Of a stretch of 64,000 bases of DNA, positions 18,247 to 27,247 are shown in pieces. The translations under genes and the position numbers were made by a program. Position 1 is the first letter of the stretch; every line of letters starts with the position of its first letter. The DNA lies in the NCBI RefSeq assembly GCF_044904605.1, contig NZ_JADIKI010000022.1:620001-684000 (forward strand), in the 5' to 3' direction. Below the pieces are notes generated by a model, which was given only the letters and a program-made list of their open reading frames with translations, ran no database searches and had not been told where the DNA came from. The DNA is from Dyella_B humi (GTDB taxonomy: Bacteria > Pseudomonadota > Gammaproteobacteria > Xanthomonadales > Rhodanobacteraceae).

Positions 18247-20823
18247 TTAAAGCAACGCCTTTAAGCGATACAGCACTTCCAGCGCCTCGCGTGGCGTCAA
18301 GGCATCGGGGTCAACTGCCTCCAGCGCGCGTTCCGCCTCCGAGGGCGCCGGTGGGGCGAACAAGCCCAGCTGCGGCGAATGATCTGCCTTGGGCACAGCT
18401 GTCGAGGCTTGCAGGTGCATCCCACGCTCCAACTCGGCCAGCGTCCTGCGCGCGTCGGCGATCACCGATTTCGGCAAGCCGGCCAATGCGGCGACTTGCA
18501 AGCCGAAGCTGCGGTTGGCCGGGCCTTCTTTCACCGCATGCATGAACACCAGTTGCTCGCCGTATTCGACCGCATCCAGATGTACGTTGGCGATGGATGG
18601 ATACTCGGCGGCAAGTTCCGTCAGTTCGAAGTAATGCGTAGCGAACAGCGTGTAAGCCTTGCTGGCGGCGGCCAAATGCACCGCCGCTGCGCGGGCGAGC
18701 GCCAGGCCATCGTAGGTACTGGTGCCGCGTCCGACTTCGTCCATCAGCACCAGGCTTTGCGGCGTGGCGTTGTGCAGGATGTTGGCCGTTTCGCTCATTT
18801 CCACCATGAAGGTGGATTGGCCGCGCGAAAGATCATCGCCTGCGCCGATGCGCGTGAAGATGCGGTCGATGGGGCCGATCATCGCGCGTGACGCAGGCAC
18901 GTAACTGCCGATGTGCGCGAGCAACACGATCAACGCGTTTTGCCGCATATAGGTGGATTTACCACCCATGTTCGGGCCGGTGATCACCAGCATGCGGCGA
19001 TTGTCGTCCAGCACCAGATCGTTCGGTTCGAACGGCTCGTCGCGTACTTTTTCAACGACGGGATGACGGCCGCGCTCGATCAGGATGCTGGGCTCATCGC
19101 TGAGTTCCGGTGCATTCCAGTCCAGCGCTTCGGCGCGTTCGGCCAGCGTGCACAGCACATCGAGCGCCGCCATGGCGGATGCAGCTTGCTTGAGCGGCTC
19201 CAATTGCTCGATCAGCGTATCCAGTAGCGCTTCGTACAAGGCGCGTTCGCGCATCAGCGAGCGTTCCTTGGCGGAAAGCACCTTGTCCTCGAAGGTTTTC
19301 AGTTCTTCGGTGATGTAGCGCTCGGCGTTCTTGGTAGTTTGCCGGCGGGTGTAGTGCGTGGGCGCCTTCTCCGATTGCGCCTTGCTGATTTCGATGTAGT
19401 AGCCATGTACGCGGTTGTAGCCCACCTTGAGCGTGGGAATGCCGCTGGCGGCTTTCTCGCGTTCTTCCAGTTCCACCAGGTATTGATCGGCGTGCGTGGC
19501 GAGACGGCGCAGTTCATCCAACTCCGCGTCATAACCATCGCCGATGATGCCGCCGTCGCGCAGCAATACAGGTGGCTGTTCCACGACGGCGCGCTTCAAG
19601 AGTTCGGCGGTGGGGGCGTGATCGCCGATGTCGCCGACCAGCGCGTGCAGGAGCGGGCTATCGAGCGCCGCGATGGATTCGCGCAAGACTGGCGCGGCAG
19701 CCAGGCCGTCGCGCAGCGTGGAGAGATCACGTGGACGAGCGGAGCGAAGCGCCACGCGCGCAAGAATGCGTTCCAGATCGCCGATACCATGCAACTGTTC
19801 GCGCAACGCCTCGTAGCGACGCGTTTCGATCAATGCGCCAATAGCCTGGTGCCGGCGCCTCAGCACGTCGCGCGAGCGCAACGGACGATTGAGCCAGCGG
19901 CGCATCAGGCGTGCGCCCATCGGCGTTACCGTTTCGTCCAGCACGCCGAGCAAGGTGTGTTCGACGCGTCCGCTCGGATGCGTATCCAGTTCCAGATTGC
20001 GGCGCGTGGCGGCATCCAATGCAATCGTCTCGCTGGCGCTTTCCACTGCCATGCCAGAAAGATGCGGCAACGCGCTCTTCTGCGTTTCTTCCACGTAACC
20101 GAGCAGGCAGCCGGCGGCAGCGATGGCCAGCGGCAAGTTGTCGATGCCGAAACCGGAAAGATCGCGCGTGCCGAAGAAGCGATTGAGTTCGCGCCGCGCG
20201 GCATCGCTGTCGAAATGCCACGGCGGCCGTTTGCGCAAGCCGGGCAGGGCGCTGACCAATTTCGGCCACGCCACGTCTTCGCCAACCAGCGTTTCCGCTG
20301 GCTGCAGGCGCGCCAGTTCCGCGGCGAGCGCTTCGGCATTCGGCACTTCGCTCAGCAGAAAACGTCCGCTGGAAAGATCCACCCACGCCAGGCCGTAGCT
20401 GCCGTGCGCGCCTGCGGCAATCGCCAGCAGAAGATTGTCGCGACGCTCTTCCAGCAGCGCGGCATCTGTCACCGTGCCCGGCGTGACGATGCGCACGACC
20501 TTGCGTTCCACCGGTCCTTTCGCCAGCGCTGGATCGCCGATCTGCTCGCAAATCGCTACCGATTCGCCCAGCCGCACCAACTTGGCCAGGTAGTTTTCCA
20601 CCGCGTGATACGGCACACCTGCCATCGGAATCGGCTGTCCTGCCGACTGTCCACGTTGCGTGAGCGTGATGTCCATTAGGCGAGCCGCCTTGCGTGCATC
20701 GTCGTAGAACAGCTCGTAGAAATCGCCCATACGGAAGAACAACAGCACATCCGGATGCGCGGCCTTGGCAGCGAGGTATTGGCGCATCAAAGGGGTGTGC
20801 AGCGAAAGTTCGTCCTGATTCAT
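18247..20823 (-). CDS. mutS: DNA mismatch repair protein MutS
   Basis: 858 residues from ATG 20823 (MNQDELSLHTPLMRQYLAAK); the frame stays open upstream but would overlap the divergent pncC. Mismatch-binding FFRMGDFYELFYDDA (the Phe-x-Glu wedge), connector and clamp domains, then the ATPase with Walker A GPNMGGKST, signature region SRGQSTFMVEM and Walker B LVLMDEVGRGTS. It recognises mismatches and recruits MutL. Length as in E. coli MutS (853). Confidence 0.97.
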   Translation of the reverse strand: MNQDELSLHTPLMRQYLAAKAAHPDVLLFFRMGDFYELFYDDARKAARLMDITLTQRGQSAGQPIPMAGVPYHAVENYLAKLVRLGESVAICEQIGDPALAKGPVERKVVRIVTPGTVTDAALLEERRDNLLLAIAAGAHGSYGLAWVDLSSGRFLLSEVPNAEALAAELARLQPAETLVGEDVAWPKLVSALPGLRKRPPWHFDSDAARRELNRFFGTRDLSGFGIDNLPLAIAAAGCLLGYVEETQKSALPHLSGMAVESASETIALDAATRRNLELDTHPSGRVEHTLLGVLDETVTPMGARLMRRWLNRPLRSRDVLRRRHQAIGALIETRRYEALREQLHGIGDLERILARVALRSARPRDLSTLRDGLAAAPVLRESIAALDSPLLHALVGDIGDHAPTAELLKRAVVEQPPVLLRDGGIIGDGYDAELDELRRLATHADQYLVELEEREKAASGIPTLKVGYNRVHGYYIEISKAQSEKAPTHYTRRQTTKNAERYITEELKTFEDKVLSAKERSLMRERALYEALLDTLIEQLEPLKQAASAMAALDVLCTLAERAEALDWNAPELSDEPSILIERGRHPVVEKVRDEPFEPNDLVLDDNRRMLVITGPNMGGKSTYMRQNALIVLLAHIGSYVPASRAMIGPIDRIFTRIGAGDDLSRGQSTFMVEMSETANILHNATPQSLVLMDEVGRGTSTYDGLALARAAAVHLAAASKAYTLFATHYFELTELAAEYPSIANVHLDAVEYGEQLVFMHAVKEGPANRSFGLQVAALAGLPKSVIADARRTLAELERGMHLQASTAVPKADHSPQLGLFAPPAPSEAERALEAVDPDALTPREALEVLYRLKALL

Positions 20824-20891
20824 GCGGTCGAGTCTTGGCGTCTTGAGATGAGTCGAGTACAACGAAGAATTTGCAAGACGCGGAGTTTCGC

Positions 20892-21401
20892 ATGGAGTCA
20901 TCGTCCGTTCCTACTGATGCCGAACTGGCAGTACTGGCCGCACGCGTTGCCACCGCGATGCAGCAGCACAAGCTAATGCTATCCGCCGCCGAATCCTGCA
21001 CCGGCGGCTGGATCGCCAAGACGCTGACGGATCTGTCGGGCAGCTCCGCCTGGTTCGAAGCGGGCGTAGTGAGCTACAGCAATGAAGCGAAGATGTCATT
21101 GCTGGGCGTACGCAGGGAGACGCTCGAACGCACCGGCGCGGTGAGCGAGGAAACGGCATTGGAAATGGCGTCCGGCGCGCTGATCCGCTTGAACGCCGGC
21201 GTTGCAGTGGCAGTTACCGGCATCGCCGGACCCACTGGTGGTACGCCGGAGAAGCCAGTTGGCACGGTGTGGATTGGCTGGCAGCGGCGCGGCGGCGCAG
21301 CATGTGCCCAACTGTTCCACTTCACGGGCGACCGTGAAGCGGTGCGGCGGCAGACGGTGGCGGCGGCGCTCGAAGGCGTGCTCAAGACACTGACGGATTG
21401 A
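20892..21401 (+). CDS. pncC: Nicotinamide-nucleotide amidohydrolase (CinA C-terminal domain family)
   Basis: 169 residues from ATG 20892 with CGGAG upstream. The stand-alone CinA domain: LSAAESCTGGWIAKTLTD, SYSNEAKMSLLGV, VTGIAGPTGGTPEKPVGTVW. Family members deamidate NMN to NaMN in pyridine-nucleotide salvage. Its place directly before recA is common in proteobacteria. It is divergent from mutS, the two start codons being 69 nt apart. Confidence 0.88.
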   Translation: MESSSVPTDAELAVLAARVATAMQQHKLMLSAAESCTGGWIAKTLTDLSGSSAWFEAGVVSYSNEAKMSLLGVRRETLERTGAVSEETALEMASGALIRLNAGVAVAVTGIAGPTGGTPEKPVGTVWIGWQRRGGAACAQLFHFTGDREAVRRQTVAAALEGVLKTLTD

Positions 21402-21525
21402 GCAGAAATTGACCAGTTTTCCGTCTTGACCATTGTGGGATACTCAAGAGCCTGCATCCCAGCCCGTGAGACCAAGACCGGGCATCATGACCGCCATGAC
21501 TACGAACACGACCGGAACCAAGACG

Positions 21526-22563
21526 ATGGATGACAACAAGCGCAAAGCGCTCGCATCGGCCCTCGGCCAGATCGAGAAGCAATTCGGCAAGGGCGCGGTG
21601 ATGCGCCTGGGCGACCGTACCGACGACAACATCGAAACCGTTTCCACCGGTTCGCTGGGTCTGGACATCGCACTGGGCGTCGGCGGCCTGCCGCGCGGTC
21701 GCGTGGTCGAGATCTACGGCCCGGAATCCTCCGGTAAAACTACGCTCACCCTGCAGGTGATCGCCAACTGCCAGAAGAATGGCGGCACCGCGGCCTTCGT
21801 CGACGCCGAGCACGCGCTCGATCCCAGCTACGCGCAAAAGCTGGGCGTGAACGTGGATGACCTGCTCGTCTCCCAGCCGGACACCGGCGAACAGGCGCTG
21901 GAAATTGCCGACATGCTGGTGCGCTCCGGCGCGGTGGACATCGTGGTGGTGGACTCCGTGGCCGCGCTTACGCCCAAGGCCGAAATCGAAGGCGAAATGG
22001 GTGATTCCCACGTGGGCCTGCATGCCCGCCTGATGAGCCAGGCACTGCGCAAGCTCACCGCCAACATCAAGAAGTCCAACTGCCTGGTGATCTTCATCAA
22101 CCAGATTCGCATGAAGATTGGCGTGATGTTCGGCAGCCCCGAAACTACCACCGGCGGCAATGCGCTGAAGTTCTATGCCTCCGTGCGCCTGGACATCCGC
22201 CGCATCGGCGCGGTGAAGAAGGGCGAGGAAGTGATCGGCTCGGAAACGCGCGTGAAGGTGGTGAAGAACAAGGTGGCGCCACCGTTCCGCCAGGCCGAGT
22301 TCGAGATTCTCTATGGCGAGGGCACCTCGCGCGAAGGCGAGATCATCGAACTGGGTGTCGCGCAGAACCTGATCGATAAATCCGGCGCCTGGTACAGCTA
22401 CAAGGGCGATCGCATCGGCCAGGGCAAGGAGAACGTGCGCCAGTTCCTGCGCGACAATCCGAAGATCGCCGATGAGATCGATCGTGAACTGCGTGCGCGC
22501 CTGCTGGTAGGTGGCAGTGGTAGCGCGCCGGCTGCTTCCGAAGAGGCCATGGAAGAAGCCTGA
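21526..22563 (+). CDS. recA: Recombinase RecA
   Basis: 345 residues from ATG 21526 (MDDNKRKALASALGQIEKQF), the usual N-terminus in related bacteria; ATG 21487 and 21496 in frame would add 10-13 residues. Walker A GPESSGKTT, Walker B VVVVDSVAAL, L2 loop FGSPETTTGGNALKFYASVR. It catalyses homologous strand exchange and activates LexA cleavage. I looked for a LexA box in the 125 bp upstream and found none I would defend. An SDR gene follows 2 nt after the stop. Confidence 0.97.
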   Translation: MDDNKRKALASALGQIEKQFGKGAVMRLGDRTDDNIETVSTGSLGLDIALGVGGLPRGRVVEIYGPESSGKTTLTLQVIANCQKNGGTAAFVDAEHALDPSYAQKLGVNVDDLLVSQPDTGEQALEIADMLVRSGAVDIVVVDSVAALTPKAEIEGEMGDSHVGLHARLMSQALRKLTANIKKSNCLVIFINQIRMKIGVMFGSPETTTGGNALKFYASVRLDIRRIGAVKKGEEVIGSETRVKVVKNKVAPPFRQAEFEILYGEGTSREGEIIELGVAQNLIDKSGAWYSYKGDRIGQGKENVRQFLRDNPKIADEIDRELRARLLVGGSGSAPAASEEAMEEA

Positions 22564-22565
22564 GC

Positions 22566-23195
22566 ATGAGCGAACGACGTTTGCGGATTCTTCTCGTTGG
22601 CGCCTCGGGCACGCTGGGGCGTGCGGTGGGAACAGAGCTCAGCCAGCGCCATGAAGTGATCGCTGCCGGACGTAACTCCGGCAGCATTCGCATCGATCTG
22701 ACCGATGTCGCAAGCATTCAAAGCGCTCTGAAACAGGCGGGCGAGTTGGATGCCGTGATCAGCGCCGCCGGCAAGGTCACGTTCGCGCCGTTGGCGGAAT
22801 TCAAGCCCGCGTCCTACGGTGAATCGCTGCATACGCTTGGGATTTCCGACAAGTTGCTGGGGCAGGTGAATCTTGCCCTGGCCGCGCGCGATTACTTGCG
22901 CGACGGCGGTTCGATTACGCTCACCACCGGCATTCTTTCCGAGCAGCCGATCGTGGCGGGCAGTTCCGCCAGCCTGGTCAACGGTGCGGTGGAAGCCTTC
23001 GTGCGCGCCGCAGCCATCGAACTGCCACGCGGCCTGCGCATCAACGTGGTTAGCCCCAACGTGTTGACCGAAGCGATGCCGTCGTATGCGCCGTTCTTTC
23101 GTGGCTTCGAACCGGTCAGCGCGGCACGTGCGGCACTGGCGTTCAGCCGCAGCGTGGAAGGGGCGCAGACGGGGCAGGTCTACAAGGTGTTTTGA
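22566..23195 (+). CDS. Atypical short-chain dehydrogenase between recA and recX
   Basis: 209 residues. The Rossmann loop VGASGTLGRAVGTEL is present, and ISAAGKVTFAPL and LPRGLRINVVSPNVL fit the SDR fold, but the place of the catalytic YxxxK motif reads ASLVN: Tyr and Lys are absent. I know a small family of such proteins (annotated simply as short chain dehydrogenase) with the same substitution, so it is a family trait and not decay. It begins 2 nt after recA and sits before recX, an unusual insertion in the recA-recX pair. Function unknown. Confidence 0.8.
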   Translation: MSERRLRILLVGASGTLGRAVGTELSQRHEVIAAGRNSGSIRIDLTDVASIQSALKQAGELDAVISAAGKVTFAPLAEFKPASYGESLHTLGISDKLLGQVNLALAARDYLRDGGSITLTTGILSEQPIVAGSSASLVNGAVEAFVRAAAIELPRGLRINVVSPNVLTEAMPSYAPFFRGFEPVSAARAALAFSRSVEGAQTGQVYKVF

Positions 23196-23237
23196 TCTAT
23201 CTGCGCCGGAATGACGGCTTAGGTAGTCTTGCGCATC

Positions 23238-23738
23238 ATGAAACGCAAACCCGGCGACAAAACCACGGAAAGGCCCAAGCCCAGCGCCTACAATAAAGCC
23301 CTGGGCTTGCTCGCGCGTCGTGAACATTCTCGCCGTGAACTCCGTCAAAAATTGGATCGCAGCGGTTACGCCCGCGACGAAGCCGGCGAAGCACTCGACC
23401 GTCTCGGCGAACAGCACTATCAGGACGACGACCGCTTCGCCGAAGCCCTCATCCGCAACCGCGCGGGGCAGGGTTATGGCCCCATGCGCCTGCGCGCGGA
23501 GCTGAAAAGCCATGGCTTGTCCGATGCACGTATCCGCAGCCTGCTCGATGCCGCCGACATCGATTGGGTCGAATCCGCCGCCGCGCAGCTACGCCGCCGT
23601 TATGGCGCGGCGGGTACGACGGACTCCGCCGAACGCGCACGTCGGGCGCAATTCCTCTTGCGTCGTGGCTTTCCCGCCGCCACAGTACGGAATGTTGCTC
23701 ACGCCGATGTGGACGATGCTGCCGACGAAACCCCTTGA
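23238..23738 (+). CDS. recX: Regulatory protein RecX
   Basis: 166 residues from ATG 23238 (a TTG nine bases upstream is in frame). Three-helix repeats typical of RecX: YNKALGLLARREHSRRELRQKL, YQDDDRFAEALIRNRAGQGYGP, LRAELKSHGLSD. It inhibits RecA filament extension. Positioned downstream of recA but separated from it by an SDR gene. Confidence 0.93.
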   Translation: MKRKPGDKTTERPKPSAYNKALGLLARREHSRRELRQKLDRSGYARDEAGEALDRLGEQHYQDDDRFAEALIRNRAGQGYGPMRLRAELKSHGLSDARIRSLLDAADIDWVESAAAQLRRRYGAAGTTDSAERARRAQFLLRRGFPAATVRNVAHADVDDAADETP

Positions 23739-23812
23739 GGCCCTTGGGCTGGCAGAGGGACGGTAGTGTCTGTCGCCGCTTGACGTCCTTTCCGTCTTGA
23801 CTTTCGACCCTC

Positions 23813-26449
23813 ATGAAAACCGCTGACATCCGCTCCGCTTTTCTCGATTACTTCCGTACCAAGGATCACACCATCGTGCCGTCCAGCTCGCTGGTGCCGG
23901 CCAACGACCCGACCTTGCTGTTCACCAACTCGGGCATGGTGCAATTCAAGAACGTGTTTCTCGGCAGCGAGAAGCTGCCCTACGCGCGCGTGGCCGACGT
24001 GCAGCGTTGCCTGCGTGCTGGCGGCAAGCACAACGACCTGGATTCGGTGGGCTACACCGCGCGCCATCACACCTTCTTCGAGATGCTGGGCAACTGGTCA
24101 TTTGGCGATTACTTCAAGCGTGATGCCATCCGTTATGCATGGGAATTGCTGACTGGCGTCTTGAAATTGTCGGCGGACAAGTTGTGGGTCACCGTCTATC
24201 ACACCGACGACGAGGCCTACGACATCTGGCACAAGGAAATCGGTGTGCCAGCCGAACGCATCGTACGCATCGGCGACAACAAGGGCGCGCCGTTCGCCTC
24301 CGACAATTTCTGGCAGATGGCCGACACCGGCCCCTGCGGCCCGTGCTCTGAAATTTTCTACGACCATGGTCCGGACGTCGCCGGCGGTCCTCCGGGTTCG
24401 CCCGATGAAGACGGCGATCGCTACATCGAAATCTGGAACTTGGTGTTCATGCAGTTCGACCGCGCGCCGGATGGCACGCTGTCGCCGCTGCCGGCGCCGT
24501 GCGTAGATACTGGCATGGGCCTGGAGCGCCTCGCCGCCGTGTTGCAGCACGTGCATTCCAATTACGAGATCGATCTGTTCGAACACCTGATCAAGGTGGC
24601 CGCGCAACTCACCAAAACGCAGGACCTCGGCAACAAGTCCCTGCGCGTGATCGCCGATCACATCCGCGCCTGTTCTTTCCTGATCGTAGACGGTGTGCTT
24701 CCCTCCAACGAAGGCCGCGGCTATGTGCTGCGCCGGATCATCCGCCGCGCGCTACGCCATGGCTGGATGCTCGGCGTGCGCGGCGATTTCTTCTGGAAGA
24801 TGGTGCAGCCGCTGGTCGAGGAGATGGGCGCGGCCTATCCGGAACTCGCCGCCAAGCAATCCTTTGTGGAAGACGCGCTGCGCATCGAGGAGCAACGCTT
24901 TGGCGAAACGCTGGAGCACGGCATGCGCCTGTTCGACGAGATCGCCGCTAAATCTGGCAAGACGATCCCCGGCGAGGACGCCTTCCGCCTGTACGACACC
25001 TACGGCTTCCCCGTCGACCTCACCGCCGACATCGCCCGCGAGCGCGGCCTGAGCGTGGACATGGCCGGCTTCGAGCAGTCGATGGAACAGCAGCGCGAAC
25101 GCGCGCGCGCCGCCAGCCGTTTCGAAGCCAAGGGCCTGATGCCGGCGGAGCTGGCCAGCCAGCTCGCGCCCACCGCCTTCCTGGGTTACGAAACCCTCGC
25201 CAGCCACGCCAGCAAAGTGGTCGGCATCGTGCAGGGCGGCAAGCAGGTCGGGCAACTGACGGAAGGCGAGGAGGGCTTGGTGATCCTCGACCAGACCCCG
25301 TTCTATGCCGAGTCCGGCGGCCAGGTAGGCGACACCGGCACGCTCACGAACGGCGTGGGCCGTTTCGAGGTGAGCGACACCATCAAGATGGGCGGCGTGT
25401 TCTTCGGGCATGCAGGCCGCTGGCATGGCGCACAACCGCTGCGCACGGGCGACGTGGTGGATGTCATGGTCGACGCCTCGCGCCGTCAGGCCACCGTGCT
25501 CAATCACTCCGCCACGCATCTGTTGCACGCGGCGCTGCGCAAGGTGCTGGGTACGCACGTCACGCAGAAGGGCTCGCTGGTGGCGCCCGATCGCCTGCGT
25601 TTCGACTTCTCCCACTTCAAGCCGGTAACGCGCGAGGAACTGGACCGTGTCGAGGCGTTGGTGAACGCCGAAGTGCGTCGCAACGTGGAAGCTGAAGTGC
25701 GCCACATGGCTTACGACGATGCGATCGCGTATGGCGCCATGGCGCTGTTCGGCGAGAAATACGGCGACGAAGTGCGCGTGCTGAAGATGGGCGAGTTCTC
25801 CACCGAGCTGTGCGGCGGCACGCACGTGGGCCGCACCGGTGATATCGGGCTGTTCAAGATCGTCGGCGAATCCGGCGTGGCGTCCGGCGTGCGCCGCATC
25901 GAGGCGGTGACGGGAACCGGCGCACTGGCCTACGTCGCCGAGGAAGAGCGTCGTCTGGGCGAGCTGTCGCAATTGCTTTCCACCAGTGGTAATGACGTCA
26001 CCGAAAAGCTGCGGCAACTGCTCGACCGTCAGAAAAAGCTCGAACGCGAACTGGAATCACTTCGTGCTAAGGCCGCTGGCTCGATGACGGGTGATCTTGC
26101 CCAATCGGCGCAGGACATCGCTGGCATCAAGGTGGTGGCGGCGCGCCTGGAAGGGTTGGACGCGAAGGCGCTGCGCGATGGCGTCGATCAGCTCAAGCAA
26201 CAACTTAACGATTGCGTGGTGCTGCTGGCCGGCGCCGTGGATGGACGCGTTTCACTGGTGGCCGGTGTGAACGGTAAGGCAAACGGTCGCATCAAGGCCG
26301 GCGAAGTAGTCGCGCACGTGGCGGGTCAGATCGATGGAAAAGGCGGCGGCCGGCCTGACATGGCGCAAGGCGGCGGCGTAGATAAACCACAATTGCCTGA
26401 CATTTTGACCGGTACAGTGACATGGATCGGTAAACAGCTGACAGGTTGA
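23813..26449 (+). CDS. alaS: Alanine--tRNA ligase
   Basis: 878 residues. Class II catalytic core (IRSAFLDYFRTKDHTIVPSSSL, TNSGMVQFKNVFLG), tRNA recognition region, editing domain with HSATHLLHAAL and CGGTH zinc/editing residues, and a C-Ala domain ending in GGGRPDMAQGGG, the conserved glycine motif. It charges tRNA-Ala and clears Ser/Gly mischarging. Part of the recA-recX-alaS-csrA order common in gammaproteobacteria. Confidence 0.97.
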   Translation: MKTADIRSAFLDYFRTKDHTIVPSSSLVPANDPTLLFTNSGMVQFKNVFLGSEKLPYARVADVQRCLRAGGKHNDLDSVGYTARHHTFFEMLGNWSFGDYFKRDAIRYAWELLTGVLKLSADKLWVTVYHTDDEAYDIWHKEIGVPAERIVRIGDNKGAPFASDNFWQMADTGPCGPCSEIFYDHGPDVAGGPPGSPDEDGDRYIEIWNLVFMQFDRAPDGTLSPLPAPCVDTGMGLERLAAVLQHVHSNYEIDLFEHLIKVAAQLTKTQDLGNKSLRVIADHIRACSFLIVDGVLPSNEGRGYVLRRIIRRALRHGWMLGVRGDFFWKMVQPLVEEMGAAYPELAAKQSFVEDALRIEEQRFGETLEHGMRLFDEIAAKSGKTIPGEDAFRLYDTYGFPVDLTADIARERGLSVDMAGFEQSMEQQRERARAASRFEAKGLMPAELASQLAPTAFLGYETLASHASKVVGIVQGGKQVGQLTEGEEGLVILDQTPFYAESGGQVGDTGTLTNGVGRFEVSDTIKMGGVFFGHAGRWHGAQPLRTGDVVDVMVDASRRQATVLNHSATHLLHAALRKVLGTHVTQKGSLVAPDRLRFDFSHFKPVTREELDRVEALVNAEVRRNVEAEVRHMAYDDAIAYGAMALFGEKYGDEVRVLKMGEFSTELCGGTHVGRTGDIGLFKIVGESGVASGVRRIEAVTGTGALAYVAEEERRLGELSQLLSTSGNDVTEKLRQLLDRQKKLERELESLRAKAAGSMTGDLAQSAQDIAGIKVVAARLEGLDAKALRDGVDQLKQQLNDCVVLLAGAVDGRVSLVAGVNGKANGRIKAGEVVAHVAGQIDGKGGGRPDMAQGGGVDKPQLPDILTGTVTWIGKQLTG

Positions 26450-26716
26450 TGCGCCGCGTATGGACCTCGTGTCAAGAATCTGTGTAGATTGCACCCAGCG
26501 CCAGGGCTCGGCTAGTATCGATCAGATACTGGTGTCGCTGGTTGCGGTGGCGCTGTAAGTGGCGAGATGCTCTCAAGGCATCTTGGTTTTTGGAGCCGGG
26601 GAAGGCGGTAGGCCTTTGACGGACGCTAACGTCAGAACTGTATGTGATTGTGCTCAGGGGTGAGGCAACAACATGCAGATGGCCTGTGACCACAAGCACT
26701 AAATGGAGTAACAGCT

Positions 26717-26920
26717 ATGTTGATTCTGACCCGCAGGGTCGGTGAAACCCTGATGATCGGCGACGAGGTGACCGTTACCGTTCTCGGCGTAAAAGGCAAC
26801 CAGGTTCGCATTGGCATCAATGCGCCCAAGAACGTGGCCGTTCATCGCGAAGAAATCTACCAGCGCATCAAAGGCGAAAGCGAAAACGGCGGCGCCACAG
26901 GCGAGTCGGGCGGACATTGA
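26717..26920 (+). CDS. csrA: Carbon storage regulator CsrA
   Basis: 67 residues. MLILTRRVGETLMIGDEV is the conserved first strand with the RNA-binding Arg-rich LTRR, and RIGINAPKNVAVHREEIYQRI carries the second RNA-binding segment. A homodimeric RNA-binding protein that blocks or aids translation at GGA motifs. ATG follows TGGAG at good spacing. The 267-nt gap to alaS must hold its promoters; it shows no clear terminator. Confidence 0.97.
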   Translation: MLILTRRVGETLMIGDEVTVTVLGVKGNQVRIGINAPKNVAVHREEIYQRIKGESENGGATGESGGH

Positions 26921-27004
26921 TTCCCCCTTTACCTTACGGGCATCGGCCGGTATCCTTTCCGGCTCCCGTGGACTTCCTGTGATGTCGCGCGGGGAACAAA
27001 ATAT

Positions 27005-27097
27005 GGAGAGATGCCCGAGAGGCCGAAGGGGCTCCCCTGCTAAGGGAGTATAGGGTCAAAAGCCTTATCGAGGGTTCGAATCCCTCTCTCTCCGCCA
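27005..27097 (+). tRNA. tRNA-Ser (anticodon GCT)
   Basis: A 93-nt class II tRNA: acceptor GGAGAGA pairs with TCTCTCC, anticodon stem CTCCC/GGGAG with loop CTGCTAA giving GCT, a long variable arm, T-arm GAGGGTTCGAATCCCTC and encoded GCCA 3' end. It reads AGC/AGU codons. It follows csrA, a linkage seen in many gammaproteobacteria. Confidence 0.97.
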
Positions 27098-27103
27098 GTT
27101 CGC

Positions 27104-27134
27104 AAAAAGCCCTGATTCTTTCAGGGCTTTTTTG
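27104..27134 (+). terminator. Terminator of tRNA-Ser
   Basis: AAAAAGCCCTGA and TCAGGGCTTTTTT pair around a TTCT(T) loop a few bases after the tRNA CCA end. Confidence 0.9.
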
Positions 27135-27247
27135 TTGCCTGAGAAAGCGCGCGTCTGGGTTAGATGCATTGGTTAAATTCAATGCGGCAGACGCATCGTA
27201 GGCTGTGCGTTTTCGGTAGAGGACTTTGCCAACTGCAAGCAACGCAC

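Noticed and set aside
21402..21525. LexA box before recA
   Set aside because: I searched for a CTG-N10-CAG or TTAG-N6-TACTA pattern and found no convincing match; recA may use a promoter further upstream or a divergent site.
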